Shown: positions 34,319-43,421 of the stretch, one piece after another
Position numbering within the stretch: position 1 is the stretch's first letter
Layout: the number at the start of each line of letters is the position of its first letter
Assembly: GCA_964586675.1 (NCBI GenBank)
Contig: CAZPHQ010000001.1
Span: 186,001-250,000, forward strand
Origin: JADLGH01 sp964586675
Lineage (GTDB): Bacteria > Desulfobacterota_D > UBA1144 > Nemesobacterales > UBA2774
Length of the DNA stretch: 64,000 nucleotides
Direction: 5' to 3'
Program-made: the position numbers and the translations under genes
Notes under the pieces: model-generated
Databases searched by the model: none
Told to the model about the DNA's origin: nothing
Seen by the model: the letters and a program-made list of their open reading frames with translations, nothing else

Positions 34319-35524
34319 ATGACACATTTCAGCAACCGTTTCAGTCTATTTTTAGGAATGGCCGCAATTCTCGTTCTCGTCGGATGCGCGACTGCCAAAA
34401 CCACCACGCCTTCTCCCCAATCCGCGCCGGCTTCAGACGCCTCTTCACAAGCTGCAAGGCAATACACGTTCGGCTGGACTTTCGCCGACGCCGAATCCAT
34501 GAAGCCGAGAGGCGGCGAAACTACCGGGCCGGCGGTAACGCTGGAGACAACTCCAAACCCCGGCTGGCTCGCAATCCAGAAACCCGGAATCGACAAGTTC
34601 GAGAAGGACCGGCAGGCCATACTCGCCATGCAGGGCGTCTACAGGGTAACATTCGATTTTATAGAAACAGTGCCGCTCAGGGCGGGATACAATCCCGCGA
34701 GACCCTACCAGTCGTGGGCGACGGAGTTCGTCGAAGTTATAAGGGACAGCGGCGACTTCATCAGCCTGCAGCACGTTCTTGTAATGTACTTCATCGACGA
34801 GAACGGAAAAGTACAGGGACCGGAAATCATTAAGCACTGGCGGCAGGACTGGAAGTATGAGGACACAGAGCTTCTCGAATATCAGGGAAACAACACATGG
34901 AAAACCATAACTGTCCCGGTCCCCAAAGCGAAGGGCAAATGGTCTCAAGCCGTATACCAGGTCGATGACACGCCCAGGTACGAAGGTCTCGGAGAATGGG
35001 TCTATGACGAGAACTACTACGAGTGGACCAGCAACCCCACGTGGAGGCCCCTTCCGAGAAGGGAATTTACAGTTAGAGAAGATTACAACGTCCTTTCCGG
35101 AATTAACCGTGTCACGATAAACCCGGGAGGATGGATACACGAGCAGGACAACATAAAGCTCGTCGTCGACGCATCGGGGAAGCCTCTTGCGAAAGACCCC
35201 TATATAGCAAAAGAAACCGGTCTCAACAGGTACGAGCTTATAGTGGGATTCGACTATAAAGCAGGCCTGGATTACTGGCACCGCACCGCACCGTTCTGGG
35301 CGGATGTCAGGACAGCATGGGCGGAGACGATTTCCGAAAACCAGCCGCTTCAGCTCAGGAACACTTACGAGGGAAAACACATATACGAATATCTATCCGA
35401 ATATGCCGACGGCATAACACCCGAAACGGCATACGACAGCGCCGAGGGCAGGAAGTACGCAAAGTCGGTCATAGATAATTTCGTGATCAAAACCGGCCAG
35501 CCGGCCAAAAGCGGCGTTTATTAA
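34319..35524 (+). CDS. Lipoprotein, DUF6607-like
   Basis: 401 residues. Lipoprotein signal with LVLVGC (Cys ~23). The mature part, DRQAILAMQGVYRVTFDFIETV, YQSWATEFVEVI, FISLQHVLVMYF and EIIKHWRQDWKYED, matches my recollection of DUF6607 proteins; the exact domain number should be checked. Aromatic-rich strands suggest a beta-barrel or beta-sandwich ligand binder in the outer-membrane/periplasmic space. AGGGG precedes the start. Upstream DNA carries a repeated TTTTACCCGG motif. Function unknown. Confidence 0.72.
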   Translation: MTHFSNRFSLFLGMAAILVLVGCATAKTTTPSPQSAPASDASSQAARQYTFGWTFADAESMKPRGGETTGPAVTLETTPNPGWLAIQKPGIDKFEKDRQAILAMQGVYRVTFDFIETVPLRAGYNPARPYQSWATEFVEVIRDSGDFISLQHVLVMYFIDENGKVQGPEIIKHWRQDWKYEDTELLEYQGNNTWKTITVPVPKAKGKWSQAVYQVDDTPRYEGLGEWVYDENYYEWTSNPTWRPLPRREFTVREDYNVLSGINRVTINPGGWIHEQDNIKLVVDASGKPLAKDPYIAKETGLNRYELIVGFDYKAGLDYWHRTAPFWADVRTAWAETISENQPLQLRNTYEGKHIYEYLSEYADGITPETAYDSAEGRKYAKSVIDNFVIKTGQPAKSGVY

Positions 35525-35625
35525 CGGCAACTCCGGCGCGGCCGGGGATCCCCGCCGGAGGAGACTTTTCAATTGACACGGGCCTCGCGCTCTGGGCACT
35601 ATATTGAGAGAGGTCAACCGGGAAA

Positions 35626-36396
35626 TTGTTCAAAAGCCTGAAGGATTTCTTCTTTAAAACCAAGGAGACCAATACCAAATTCGAGGATGCGGTCTTTATA
35701 GAAGGGCCGCATTCCCGCCTGAGGGAGCTCTTTTTCCTGTTCAGGGTGATGCGCGAGTTCCTGAGGGGATTCAGGATACTCCACTTCGCGGGCCCCGCCG
35801 TCACGGTATTCGGCTCGGCGAGAACGAAGGAAGGTCACCCGGCTTACGAGCTCGCTCGGAAGATCGGTCATGAGCTGGCCAACATGGGATTCTCCGTTAT
35901 GACGGGCGGAGGCGGAGGCATCATGGAGGCGGCGAACAGGGGCGCGAAGGAAGCCGGCGGGACCTCCATAGGCTGCAACATCCAGCTCCCGATGGAGCAG
36001 CGCCCGAACCCGTATCTCGACATAATGATCACCTTCAAATACTTCTTCGTGAGAAAGCTCATGCTCCTTAAATATTCCTACGCATTCGTCGTCCTCCCGG
36101 GCGGCGCGGGCACAATGGACGAGCTTTTCGAAACGCTTACGCTCATACAGACGAAGAAGATTTACAATTTCCCCATAATCCTTATCGGAAAGGAATACTT
36201 CAAGCCGCTCATGGATTTTCTCGACCTCATGGTCATCGAAAGAACCCTCGACGAGGACGACCTCGGTTATCTGATAGTTACGGATTCGGTTGACGAGGCT
36301 ATAGCCTACATACGCGCCAACATAGTCGATAAATACAGGATAAAGCTGCGGGATGTTCCCAAGCCTTCGAAGATACTCCTCGAAAAAAAGGTTTGA
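35626..36396 (+). CDS. LOG-family (TIGR00730-like) Rossmann-fold protein
   Basis: 256 residues from TTG at 35626, the only good start in a frame with AGAGAGG ~12 nt upstream. Family motifs: AVTVFGSART, VMTGGGGGIMEAANRGAKEAGG, and PGGAGTMDELFETLT, the catalytic PGGxGTxxE. These proteins are putative cytokinin-riboside-5'-monophosphate phosphoribohydrolases, or (p)ppGpp-regulated PpnN-like nucleosidases in bacteria. About 60 residues precede the core, making it longer than simple LOG proteins. Cytoplasmic. Confidence 0.87.
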   Translation: MFKSLKDFFFKTKETNTKFEDAVFIEGPHSRLRELFFLFRVMREFLRGFRILHFAGPAVTVFGSARTKEGHPAYELARKIGHELANMGFSVMTGGGGGIMEAANRGAKEAGGTSIGCNIQLPMEQRPNPYLDIMITFKYFFVRKLMLLKYSYAFVVLPGGAGTMDELFETLTLIQTKKIYNFPIILIGKEYFKPLMDFLDLMVIERTLDEDDLGYLIVTDSVDEAIAYIRANIVDKYRIKLRDVPKPSKILLEKKV

Positions 36397-36530
36397 CGAA
36401 CGCAGGCTTGCCCATACAATCCCTCGACGTTTTAAATTGTAGTTACAACTCTCCGGTCGATACGGCATACTATTACGAGTCCCGGAGCCTTTTCCCAATA
36501 CCAAGAGAGATCGGGACGGGAGATATTAAA

Positions 36531-37169
36531 ATGCCGAAGTATTTCTCGATAAGAAACTTCTTATTCTCCGTATGTTTGATAGCGGGAATTTCCGCAGCTC
36601 CGCTTTATTCCACGGCGGACGAAAATGCGCCCGACGCCACAGCCGATACGTGCGCGGATCACGCCCCCGAGGCCAACGCGCAAAGTCCTCTGAAAGGCGA
36701 ATACAAAAAGCCCTCCGACGAAGAGCTCAAGAAAATGATGTCCCCTCTCCAATATAAAGTGACCCAGGAAAACGGCACCGAAAGACCGTTTTCAAACGAG
36801 TACTGGGACAACAAGAAAGAAGGCATATACGTCGACATAGTATCCGGCGAGGCGCTGTTCAGCTCCAAAGAAAAGTACGACTCAGGCACAGGCTGGCCGA
36901 GCTTCTGGAAGCCGCTCGACGAGGCAAACATCGTGGAAGTCGAAGACGAGAGCCTTTTCATGACGAGAACCGAAATCAGGAGTAAGGACGGGGATTCCCA
37001 TCTGGGCCACGTCTTTAACGACGGCCCTAACCCGAGCGGCCTCAGGTACTGCGTAAACTCGGCGTCGCTGAAATTCATTCCCAAGGAAGATCTGGAAAAG
37101 GAAGGCTACGGCCAGTATAAAGTCCTTTTCGAAGAGCAAGCGACCGTTAAAGCCGGAAGCCGTCCGTAA
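36531..37169 (+). CDS. msrB: Periplasmic peptide-methionine (R)-S-oxide reductase
   Basis: 212 residues from the ATG at 36531 (GGGAG upstream); it overlaps no other frame and gives a clean signal peptide NFLFSVCLIAGISAA. Mature part is a MsrB domain with TGWPSFWKPL, GDSHLGHVFNDGP and RYCVNSASLKFI, the last holding the catalytic cysteine. The zinc-binding CxxC pairs are missing and the recycling cysteine in the GCGWPSF-type segment is replaced by Thr, so it is a zinc-free, one-cysteine type reduced by an external thiol. Repairs oxidised periplasmic methionines. Confidence 0.9.
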   Translation: MPKYFSIRNFLFSVCLIAGISAAPLYSTADENAPDATADTCADHAPEANAQSPLKGEYKKPSDEELKKMMSPLQYKVTQENGTERPFSNEYWDNKKEGIYVDIVSGEALFSSKEKYDSGTGWPSFWKPLDEANIVEVEDESLFMTRTEIRSKDGDSHLGHVFNDGPNPSGLRYCVNSASLKFIPKEDLEKEGYGQYKVLFEEQATVKAGSRP

Positions 37170-37241
37170 ACCCGGCCCTATTATCCCGGCCCGGATTTTA
37201 AGGTAAATTGTGTTACGACATGCGCCGGCAGATGAGCGCCC

Positions 37242-39278
37242 GTGCGTGTTCACACCGATAACACCGGAGAGCCGGTCTTGCCTTTTAGATTCGGAAGAGA
37301 GATTTGCAGCGAGCCCGCCGTGTCGGAAACGCTCGAATGGCTCGTTACGAACGGCAGAGGGAGCTATGCTTCGGGCACGGTTTCCGGAATTCTGACGAGA
37401 AGGTATCACGGCCTCCTGGTCGCAGCTTTAAATCCCCCTGTCGGAAGATTCCTCCTCGTAGCCAAGTTCGACGAGATAGCCGAATACGTAGGCGAATCAT
37501 TCGCGCTTTCTTCAAACAGATGGGCCGATGGCACTGTCGACCCGAAGGGCTACATTTACATCGAGAGCTTTTACATGGACGGCGGTATCCCTGTCTGGAA
37601 CTATGCGGTCGCCGACGCCATACTCGAAAAGCGCGTCTGGATGCGGCAGGGAGCGGATACCACTTTCATCCGATATAAGCTCCTGAGAGCGTCCGGCCCT
37701 CTCGGTCTTAAGCTGAGGGTACTAGTCAATTACAGGGACTATCACGGCTCGACGAGCGCCGGCGGCTGGAAGATGGACATCCGCCCGGCCGAGGGCGGCA
37801 TAGTCGTCAAGGCCTACGAAGGGGCGGCGCCGTATTACATCCTCGCCGACAAGGCCGGCTTCAATATTTATAACCTCTGGTGCTACAGGTTCGGCCTCTC
37901 GATAGAGGAGTATAGAGGACTCGGCTCGTCCGAGGACCATCTCCTCGCTGGAGAGATGAACCGGACTTTAAACGAAGGCGACTCGCTCACGGTTGTCGCC
38001 TCGACCGAAATACCCGCAAAGATAGACGGCGACGGAAGCCTCGCCGAAAGGAAGGCTTATGAAGAAACCCTCCTCGACGCATTCAGAAAAAATGCGGCGA
38101 TAGATCCGGGCGCCGACACCCCGCTTATAGAGCATCTGGCCCTCGCCGCCGACCAGTTTATCGTGGCAAGGCAGACTCAGGGACAAAAACCCGGGAGCAC
38201 TGTCATAGCGGGCTATCACTGGTTCGGCGACTGGGGCAGGGACACGATGGTTAGCCTGCCGGGCCTCGTGCTGACGACGGGCCGCCCCGGGATAGCGAGG
38301 GATATTCTTGCGACCTTCGCGGGATTCATAAGCGATGGAATGCTCCCGAACCGTTTCCCCGACGCGGGCCAGGCGCCGGAATACAATACTGTCGACGCCG
38401 CACTCTGGTATTTCGAGGCCGTGCGCGCATATTTCGACGACACTGGCGACGACGGGTTCATTTCCGAAATCTTCCCCGCGCTTAAGTCCATTATAGATTT
38501 CTATACGAAGGGCACGCGGTACGGCATCAAGGCCGACCCGAAAGACGGCCTCATTTACGCAGGGCAGGAAGGCGTCCAGCTAACATGGATGGATGCGAAG
38601 GTCGGGAGCAAGGTCATAACCCCGCGCATAGGAAAGCCCGTCGAGGTAAACGCCCTCTGGTACAGCGCCCTCCGCTCGATGTCTCTTTTCGCCCGCGCCG
38701 CCGGTAAGCCTCCGGGAGAGTTCGATTCGGCAGCCGAGCACTCGCTCAACGGCTTCGGGGGTTTCTGGAACGAGGAGGCCGGCTGCTGCTTCGACGTTCT
38801 GGACGGGCCCGGCGGAAACGACCCTGCCCTCCGGCCGAATCAGATATTTGCTGTATCGCTTTCGAGCAGCCCGCTCTCTCCGGAGAGGCAGAGGAAGGTT
38901 GTCGACGTGTGCGCGGAGAAGCTCTTAACCTCCCACGGGCTACGGAGTCTCACTCCCGACAGCCCCGCCTACAAAGGTGTTTATGGAGGCGACCAGTCTA
39001 GCCGCGACGGAGCATATCACCAGGGGACCGTATGGGGCTGGCTCATCGGCCCGTTCGCTATCGCTCATATGAAAGTTTACGGCGACGCGGAGAAAGCGAG
39101 GGGATTTCTTCGGCCGATGCTCGACCACATGAAGGCGGCCGGCGTAGGCTCCATGAGCGAAATTTTCGACGGCGACCCTCCCATGAGGCCCCGGGGCTGC
39201 ATAGCGCAGGCGTGGACTGTCGGCGAGGTCCTTAGGGCGCTCGCCGGGATAGACAAAATGACGCGCGGGAAAAAATAA
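37242..39278 (+). CDS. Amylo-alpha-1,6-glucosidase (glycogen-debranching-type)
   Basis: 678 residues. N-terminal beta-domain starts EWLVTNGRGSYASGTVSGILTR and continues to ~270; the C-terminal (alpha/alpha)6 barrel starts with GYHWFGDWGRDTMVSLPGL, and has WYFEAVRAYF, EVNALWYSALRSM, RPNQIFAVSLSSSP and HQGTVWGWLIGPF. Acts on glycogen or related alpha-glucans, cleaving 1,6 branch points. Starts at GTG 37242. No signal peptide, so cytoplasmic glycogen metabolism. No glgA/B/P genes are nearby. Confidence 0.92.
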   Translation: MRVHTDNTGEPVLPFRFGREICSEPAVSETLEWLVTNGRGSYASGTVSGILTRRYHGLLVAALNPPVGRFLLVAKFDEIAEYVGESFALSSNRWADGTVDPKGYIYIESFYMDGGIPVWNYAVADAILEKRVWMRQGADTTFIRYKLLRASGPLGLKLRVLVNYRDYHGSTSAGGWKMDIRPAEGGIVVKAYEGAAPYYILADKAGFNIYNLWCYRFGLSIEEYRGLGSSEDHLLAGEMNRTLNEGDSLTVVASTEIPAKIDGDGSLAERKAYEETLLDAFRKNAAIDPGADTPLIEHLALAADQFIVARQTQGQKPGSTVIAGYHWFGDWGRDTMVSLPGLVLTTGRPGIARDILATFAGFISDGMLPNRFPDAGQAPEYNTVDAALWYFEAVRAYFDDTGDDGFISEIFPALKSIIDFYTKGTRYGIKADPKDGLIYAGQEGVQLTWMDAKVGSKVITPRIGKPVEVNALWYSALRSMSLFARAAGKPPGEFDSAAEHSLNGFGGFWNEEAGCCFDVLDGPGGNDPALRPNQIFAVSLSSSPLSPERQRKVVDVCAEKLLTSHGLRSLTPDSPAYKGVYGGDQSSRDGAYHQGTVWGWLIGPFAIAHMKVYGDAEKARGFLRPMLDHMKAAGVGSMSEIFDGDPPMRPRGCIAQAWTVGEVLRALAGIDKMTRGKK

Positions 39279-39511
39279 AATAATCCCTGTCCTCCTCCGA
39301 TAAACAGGGGCCGCGGCTGCGGTATTTTGTTTCGCGGGCGCTTGAAATCCCGATATCCGCGTATACAATTCCCCGGTGACTCGCCAATGCCGCGGCCGAA
39401 GCGCCTGCCAGTTACCGTAAGCGCCCGGACAGCACCACACCTTTCCTGAGCCCGGCACACCGTCACGATGTTTCGTTTCCTTAAGCCCGAAATAGATTCG
39501 CCGGAAAACGT

Positions 39512-41224
39512 ATGGGAAGCCTGTCAGCAGACAATATCACGGTAATGTTCCTCGCACTCGGGATACTGCTCGGATGCGCACGGCTTTTGGGAGAGCTCGC
39601 GCAGAAGTTCCACCAGCCGGCAGTGCTCGGAGAGCTCCTGGCGGGGGTCCTGCTCGGCCCTACTGTGCTCGGCACCGTAGCCCCCGATCTCTTCGGCTAC
39701 CTGTTCCCGGCAACGGGCCCGAATGCGATAGCCCTTGGCGGGATAACGCTGCTTTCGGTCGCGCTGTTCCTGCTTGTCGCGGGATTAGAGGTAGATCTTT
39801 CTACCATAGGCCGGCAGGGGAAAATAGCACCCTGGGTGAGCATATCGGGAATCGTGCTTCCCTTCGCGATAGGATTCGCCGCGGCCTGGATCGCGCCTGA
39901 AATGCTCGGCCGTCACGATGGGGCGAGCCCTCTCATCTTCGCCCTCTTCCTCGCGACAGCGCTCGCCATCTCGGCGCTGCCTGTGATAGCGAAGACCCTC
40001 ATGGACTTAGACCTTTACCGGACCGACTTCGGAATGATCATCATAAGCGCGGCCATTTTCGACGACCTCACCGGCTGGATCATATTCGCGATAATTCTCG
40101 GCCTCATGGGGACGGCCTCGGACCACTCGAACAACATAGTGATGACGATAGTCCTGACCCTCGCCTTCGCCGGATTCATGCTGACGGCGGGGAGATGGCT
40201 CATACACAGAACCCTCCCCTTTCTTCAGGCCTATAGCAAGAGGCCCGGCGGGGTCCTCAGCTTCGCCATCACGCTCGCCCTGCTAGGCGCGGCGCTCGCC
40301 GAATGGATAGGGATTCACGCGATCTTCGGGGCGTTTCTCGTCGGCGTAGCCGTCGGCGCTTCGCCGCACTTAAGAGAGCATACGAGGACGGTGCTGGACA
40401 AGTTCGTGTCGTCCATATTCGCGCCGCTCTTCTTCGCGAGCATCGGGCTCAAAGTAAATTTCGTCCAGCATTTCGATCTCGCGCTGGTCGTGACGATCAT
40501 ACTCATAGCATGCGTCTGCAAGCTCGCCGGCGGAACGCTCGGCGCAAGGCTCGGCGGCATGCCGAAGCGCGATTCCTGGGCGGTCGGATTCGCCATGAAC
40601 GCGCGCGGGGCTATGGAGATAGTGCTCGGCATACTCGCGCTCCAGGCCGGCATAATCGACGACAGGCTCTTCGTCGCGCTAGTTATAATGGCCATATTCA
40701 CGTCCATGATAAGCGGGCCGATGATACGTGTCCTCCTGCAGCTCGGAAAGAAGAAGAGGCTCATCGACGCCCTCTCTTCGAAGACGTTCGTAAGGGATAT
40801 CAAGTCCTTTTCGCGGGAGGGCGTGATAATGGAGCTTACGGAATCCGCGGCCGCCGCGGCCGGCCTCGATCAGAAGGCGGTGTATAAGGCCGTATGGGAA
40901 AGGGAGGCCGCCCTCCCGACCGGTATCGGGAAGGGCATCGCCCTGCCCCACGCGCGCCTCGCCGGGATAACCAAACCAATAGTTGCCATAGGAATTTCCG
41001 AGGCGGGCGTCGATTTCGACGCGCCCGACGGCGAGCCCGCGCACGTCATATTCCTCATACTCACCCACGAAGACGACCCGGGCGCGCAGCTCGAGATATC
41101 TTCCGAGATCGCGCACCTCTTCAGGGAGCACGACCTCACACCTCCCATACTGAGGACAAAAAGTTACACGGAATTCCTCGCGCTCCTGAAAAACACACTC
41201 TCCGAGAGTAAAGCCGCCGCGTAA
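39512..41224 (+). CDS. Cation:proton antiporter (CPA2/KefB-like) fused to PTS EIIA domain
   Basis: 570 residues. Residues ~8-412 form the antiporter: twelve or so hydrophobic helices, VLGELLAGVLLGPTVLG (37-53), the ion-binding IFDDLTGWI (182-190), and ARGAMEIVLGILAL (364-377). Residues ~425-565 are a PTS EIIA type-2 domain with LPHARL, where H480 is the phospho-acceptor. In other transporters this domain couples activity to PTS phosphorylation. Inner membrane, EIIA facing the cytoplasm. No PTS components appear nearby. Confidence 0.9.
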   Translation: MGSLSADNITVMFLALGILLGCARLLGELAQKFHQPAVLGELLAGVLLGPTVLGTVAPDLFGYLFPATGPNAIALGGITLLSVALFLLVAGLEVDLSTIGRQGKIAPWVSISGIVLPFAIGFAAAWIAPEMLGRHDGASPLIFALFLATALAISALPVIAKTLMDLDLYRTDFGMIIISAAIFDDLTGWIIFAIILGLMGTASDHSNNIVMTIVLTLAFAGFMLTAGRWLIHRTLPFLQAYSKRPGGVLSFAITLALLGAALAEWIGIHAIFGAFLVGVAVGASPHLREHTRTVLDKFVSSIFAPLFFASIGLKVNFVQHFDLALVVTIILIACVCKLAGGTLGARLGGMPKRDSWAVGFAMNARGAMEIVLGILALQAGIIDDRLFVALVIMAIFTSMISGPMIRVLLQLGKKKRLIDALSSKTFVRDIKSFSREGVIMELTESAAAAAGLDQKAVYKAVWEREAALPTGIGKGIALPHARLAGITKPIVAIGISEAGVDFDAPDGEPAHVIFLILTHEDDPGAQLEISSEIAHLFREHDLTPPILRTKSYTEFLALLKNTLSESKAAA

Positions 41225-41345
41225 AACCAGGCCGGCTCCGCTGAAGTCCCCGCATCTCTGAAGTCGAGCCACATTCCCCCATTGACATTATTCAAAAATT
41301 ATATTTTGATTTACACCGAGCTTCGGCTCTATTTACGGAATCAAA

Positions 41346-42389
41346 ATGAAAAAAGCCTTGATAACAGGAATTACCGGACAGGACGGCTCGTATCTGGCCG
41401 AATTCCTGCTGTCTAAAGGCTACGAAGTCCACGGGCTCATCAGGAGGTCGAGCGGCTTTAACACGGAGCGCATCGACCACATCTATATCGACCCCCACGA
41501 GAAAAACGCAAGGCTCTATCTTCACTACGGCGACCTCGGCGATTCGAGCCGCCTGACGAGCCTTATATACGACGTAAGGCCCGACGAGGTATACAACCTC
41601 GCGGCCCAGAGCCATGTCAGGGTGAGCTTCGACATGCCCGAGTACAGCTCTAACGTGACGGGCCTCGGCAGCGTGAGGATACTCGAATCGATACGTCGGA
41701 GCGGGATAGAGTGCCGCTTCTACCAGGCGTCGAGCAGCGAGATGTTCGGCGCGTCCCACGCTCCGCAGAACGAAGACACTGTATTTCTCCCCCGAAGCCC
41801 CTACGCCGCCGCCAAGCTCATGGCACACTTCACGACGGTGAACTACAGGGACGGATACGGCATTTTCGCCTCCTCCGGAATACTCTTCAACCACGAGTCC
41901 CCGAGGAGAGGCGAGACGTTCGTCACGAGGAAAATAACGAGGGCTGTATCAGCTATTCTCTCCGGCAGGCAGGACCATCTTTACCTCGGCAGCCTCGATC
42001 CTGTGAGAGACTGGGGCTACACGCCCGAGTACGTGGAGATGATGTGGCTAATGCTCCGGCACGAAAAGCCTCTCGACCTCGTAATCGGCACAGGCGAGGC
42101 GCATTCCGTTAAAGAGTTCGTCGAGGAGGCCTTTTCCTACGCCGGGCTCGACTGGGAGGAGCATGTCAGAATAGACCCCGGTTATTACAGGCCGACAGAG
42201 GCCGATAACCTCAGGGCCGACGCGCGAAAGGCGGAAAAGGTGCTCGGGTGGAGCCCGCGGATCAGGTTCGGGGAGCTCGTGAGGATAATGGTCGACGCCG
42301 ACATGAGGGCGGCGGGGCTCACTCCAGTCGGCGAAGGAGACGAATTGCTGAAACAAAAATTTCCTGAAAGATGGTGGAAAAGAGATTAA
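41346..42389 (+). CDS. gmd: GDP-mannose 4,6-dehydratase
   Basis: 347 residues, an extended short-chain dehydrogenase. GITGQDGSYLAE (NADP loop), LAAQSHVRVSFD, SSSEMFG, YAAAKLMAHF (Tyr-x-x-x-Lys), and NHESPRRGETFVTRKI match Gmd. Converts GDP-D-mannose to GDP-4-keto-6-deoxymannose. First gene of the fucose cluster, 51 nt before fcl; a possible TTGACA -35 box stands at 41282 but no convincing -10. Confidence 0.96.
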   Translation: MKKALITGITGQDGSYLAEFLLSKGYEVHGLIRRSSGFNTERIDHIYIDPHEKNARLYLHYGDLGDSSRLTSLIYDVRPDEVYNLAAQSHVRVSFDMPEYSSNVTGLGSVRILESIRRSGIECRFYQASSSEMFGASHAPQNEDTVFLPRSPYAAAKLMAHFTTVNYRDGYGIFASSGILFNHESPRRGETFVTRKITRAVSAILSGRQDHLYLGSLDPVRDWGYTPEYVEMMWLMLRHEKPLDLVIGTGEAHSVKEFVEEAFSYAGLDWEEHVRIDPGYYRPTEADNLRADARKAEKVLGWSPRIRFGELVRIMVDADMRAAGLTPVGEGDELLKQKFPERWWKRD

Positions 42390-42440
42390 CCTCTATAGTG
42401 GGGCGTCTGATTTAAACGCCCTACCCTCAGGGGCGCGGAC

Positions 42441-43385
42441 ATGGCCATCGATCTTAGCAAAAAACGCATACTCCTCACCGGCGGAAGCGGGTTCCTGGGG
42501 ACGTACGTATTCGAAGAGCTCTTAGCGAGGGGCGTGCCCGACCAGGCAATATTCACGCCGGGGAGCAGGGAGCTCGACCTCAGGAAATGGGAGAGCTGCG
42601 AAAGGGCCGTGAGCAATGCCGACATCGTGATTCACCTCGCCGCGAAGGTCGGCGGGATAGGATTCAATCTCAAGTACCCGGGCGAGCTTTTCTACGATAA
42701 CGCAATAATGGGCATACAGCTCATGGAGGCCGCGAGGCAGGCCGGGGTGGAAAAATTCGTCTGCGTCGGAACCGTATGCTCCTATCCGCGCCTTACGCCT
42801 GTGCCTTTTAAAGAGGAAGACCTCTGGAACGGATACCCGGAGGAAACAAACGCCCCTTACGGGATCGCGAAGAAGGCCCTTCTCGTCCAGGCGCAGTCTT
42901 ACAGGAAGCAGTACAGCTTTAACGCTATATACCTCCTGCCTGTGAACCTCTACGGACCGGGCGACCATTTCAGCGCGGAGGACGCGCACGTTATACCGGC
43001 GCTCATACTCAAGTTCTCCAATGCGAAGCGGAAAGAGCTTCCGGAGGTGACGGTGTGGGGAACGGGGAGCGCGTCGAGGGAGTTTCTCTTCGTGAGGGAC
43101 GCCGCGCGGGGTATAGTCGACGCCGCCGAGAGCTACGATAAAGGCGAGCCCGTGAATCTCGGCTCTGGAGAAGAGATAAGAATCAAGGACCTTGCCGGGA
43201 TGATAAAGGATTTGACGGGGTACGAGGGCAGAATCGCCTGGGATACGTCGCGCCCCGACGGGCAGCACGAAAGAAGGCTCGACGTTTCGCGCGCGAAAGC
43301 CGAATTCGGCTTTGAGGCGACGACGACCCTCGAGGAGGGGCTGGCTGCCACTGTGAAATGGTACACCGAGACGATGCTCGGTTAG
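42441..43385 (+). CDS. fcl: GDP-L-fucose synthase
   Basis: 314 residues. GGSGFLGTYVFEELL (NADP loop), AAKVGGIGFN, the active-site CSYP, NAPYGIAKKALLVQAQ (Tyr-x-x-x-Lys), YGPGDHF and RPDGQHERRLDV fit WcaG/Fcl. It epimerises and reduces the Gmd product to GDP-L-fucose. Followed after 36 nt by the fucosyltransferase gene, so the product is probably used immediately. The other two pathway enzymes (mannose-1-phosphate steps) are not in the window. Confidence 0.96.
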   Translation: MAIDLSKKRILLTGGSGFLGTYVFEELLARGVPDQAIFTPGSRELDLRKWESCERAVSNADIVIHLAAKVGGIGFNLKYPGELFYDNAIMGIQLMEAARQAGVEKFVCVGTVCSYPRLTPVPFKEEDLWNGYPEETNAPYGIAKKALLVQAQSYRKQYSFNAIYLLPVNLYGPGDHFSAEDAHVIPALILKFSNAKRKELPEVTVWGTGSASREFLFVRDAARGIVDAAESYDKGEPVNLGSGEEIRIKDLAGMIKDLTGYEGRIAWDTSRPDGQHERRLDVSRAKAEFGFEATTTLEEGLAATVKWYTETMLG

Positions 43386-43421
43386 GAAGGCGACTCCAAG
43401 CCGGGGCAGCCGGACGCGCTC

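Noticed and set aside
34119..34322. Short plus-strand frame in the AT-rich gap before the lipoprotein gene
   Set aside because: No ribosome-binding site, spans the repeated TTTTACCCGG motifs and overlaps the lipoprotein start.
39285..39309. Hairpin CCCTGT/ACAGGG after the debranching-enzyme gene
   Set aside because: The T-rich side faces the minus strand, where no gene needs termination; on the plus strand there is no T-tract.
41282..41310. TTGACA box before gmd as a promoter
   Set aside because: The -35 is perfect, but at 17-nt spacing the -10 is TTTGAT, too weak to call; it may still act with an alternative factor.
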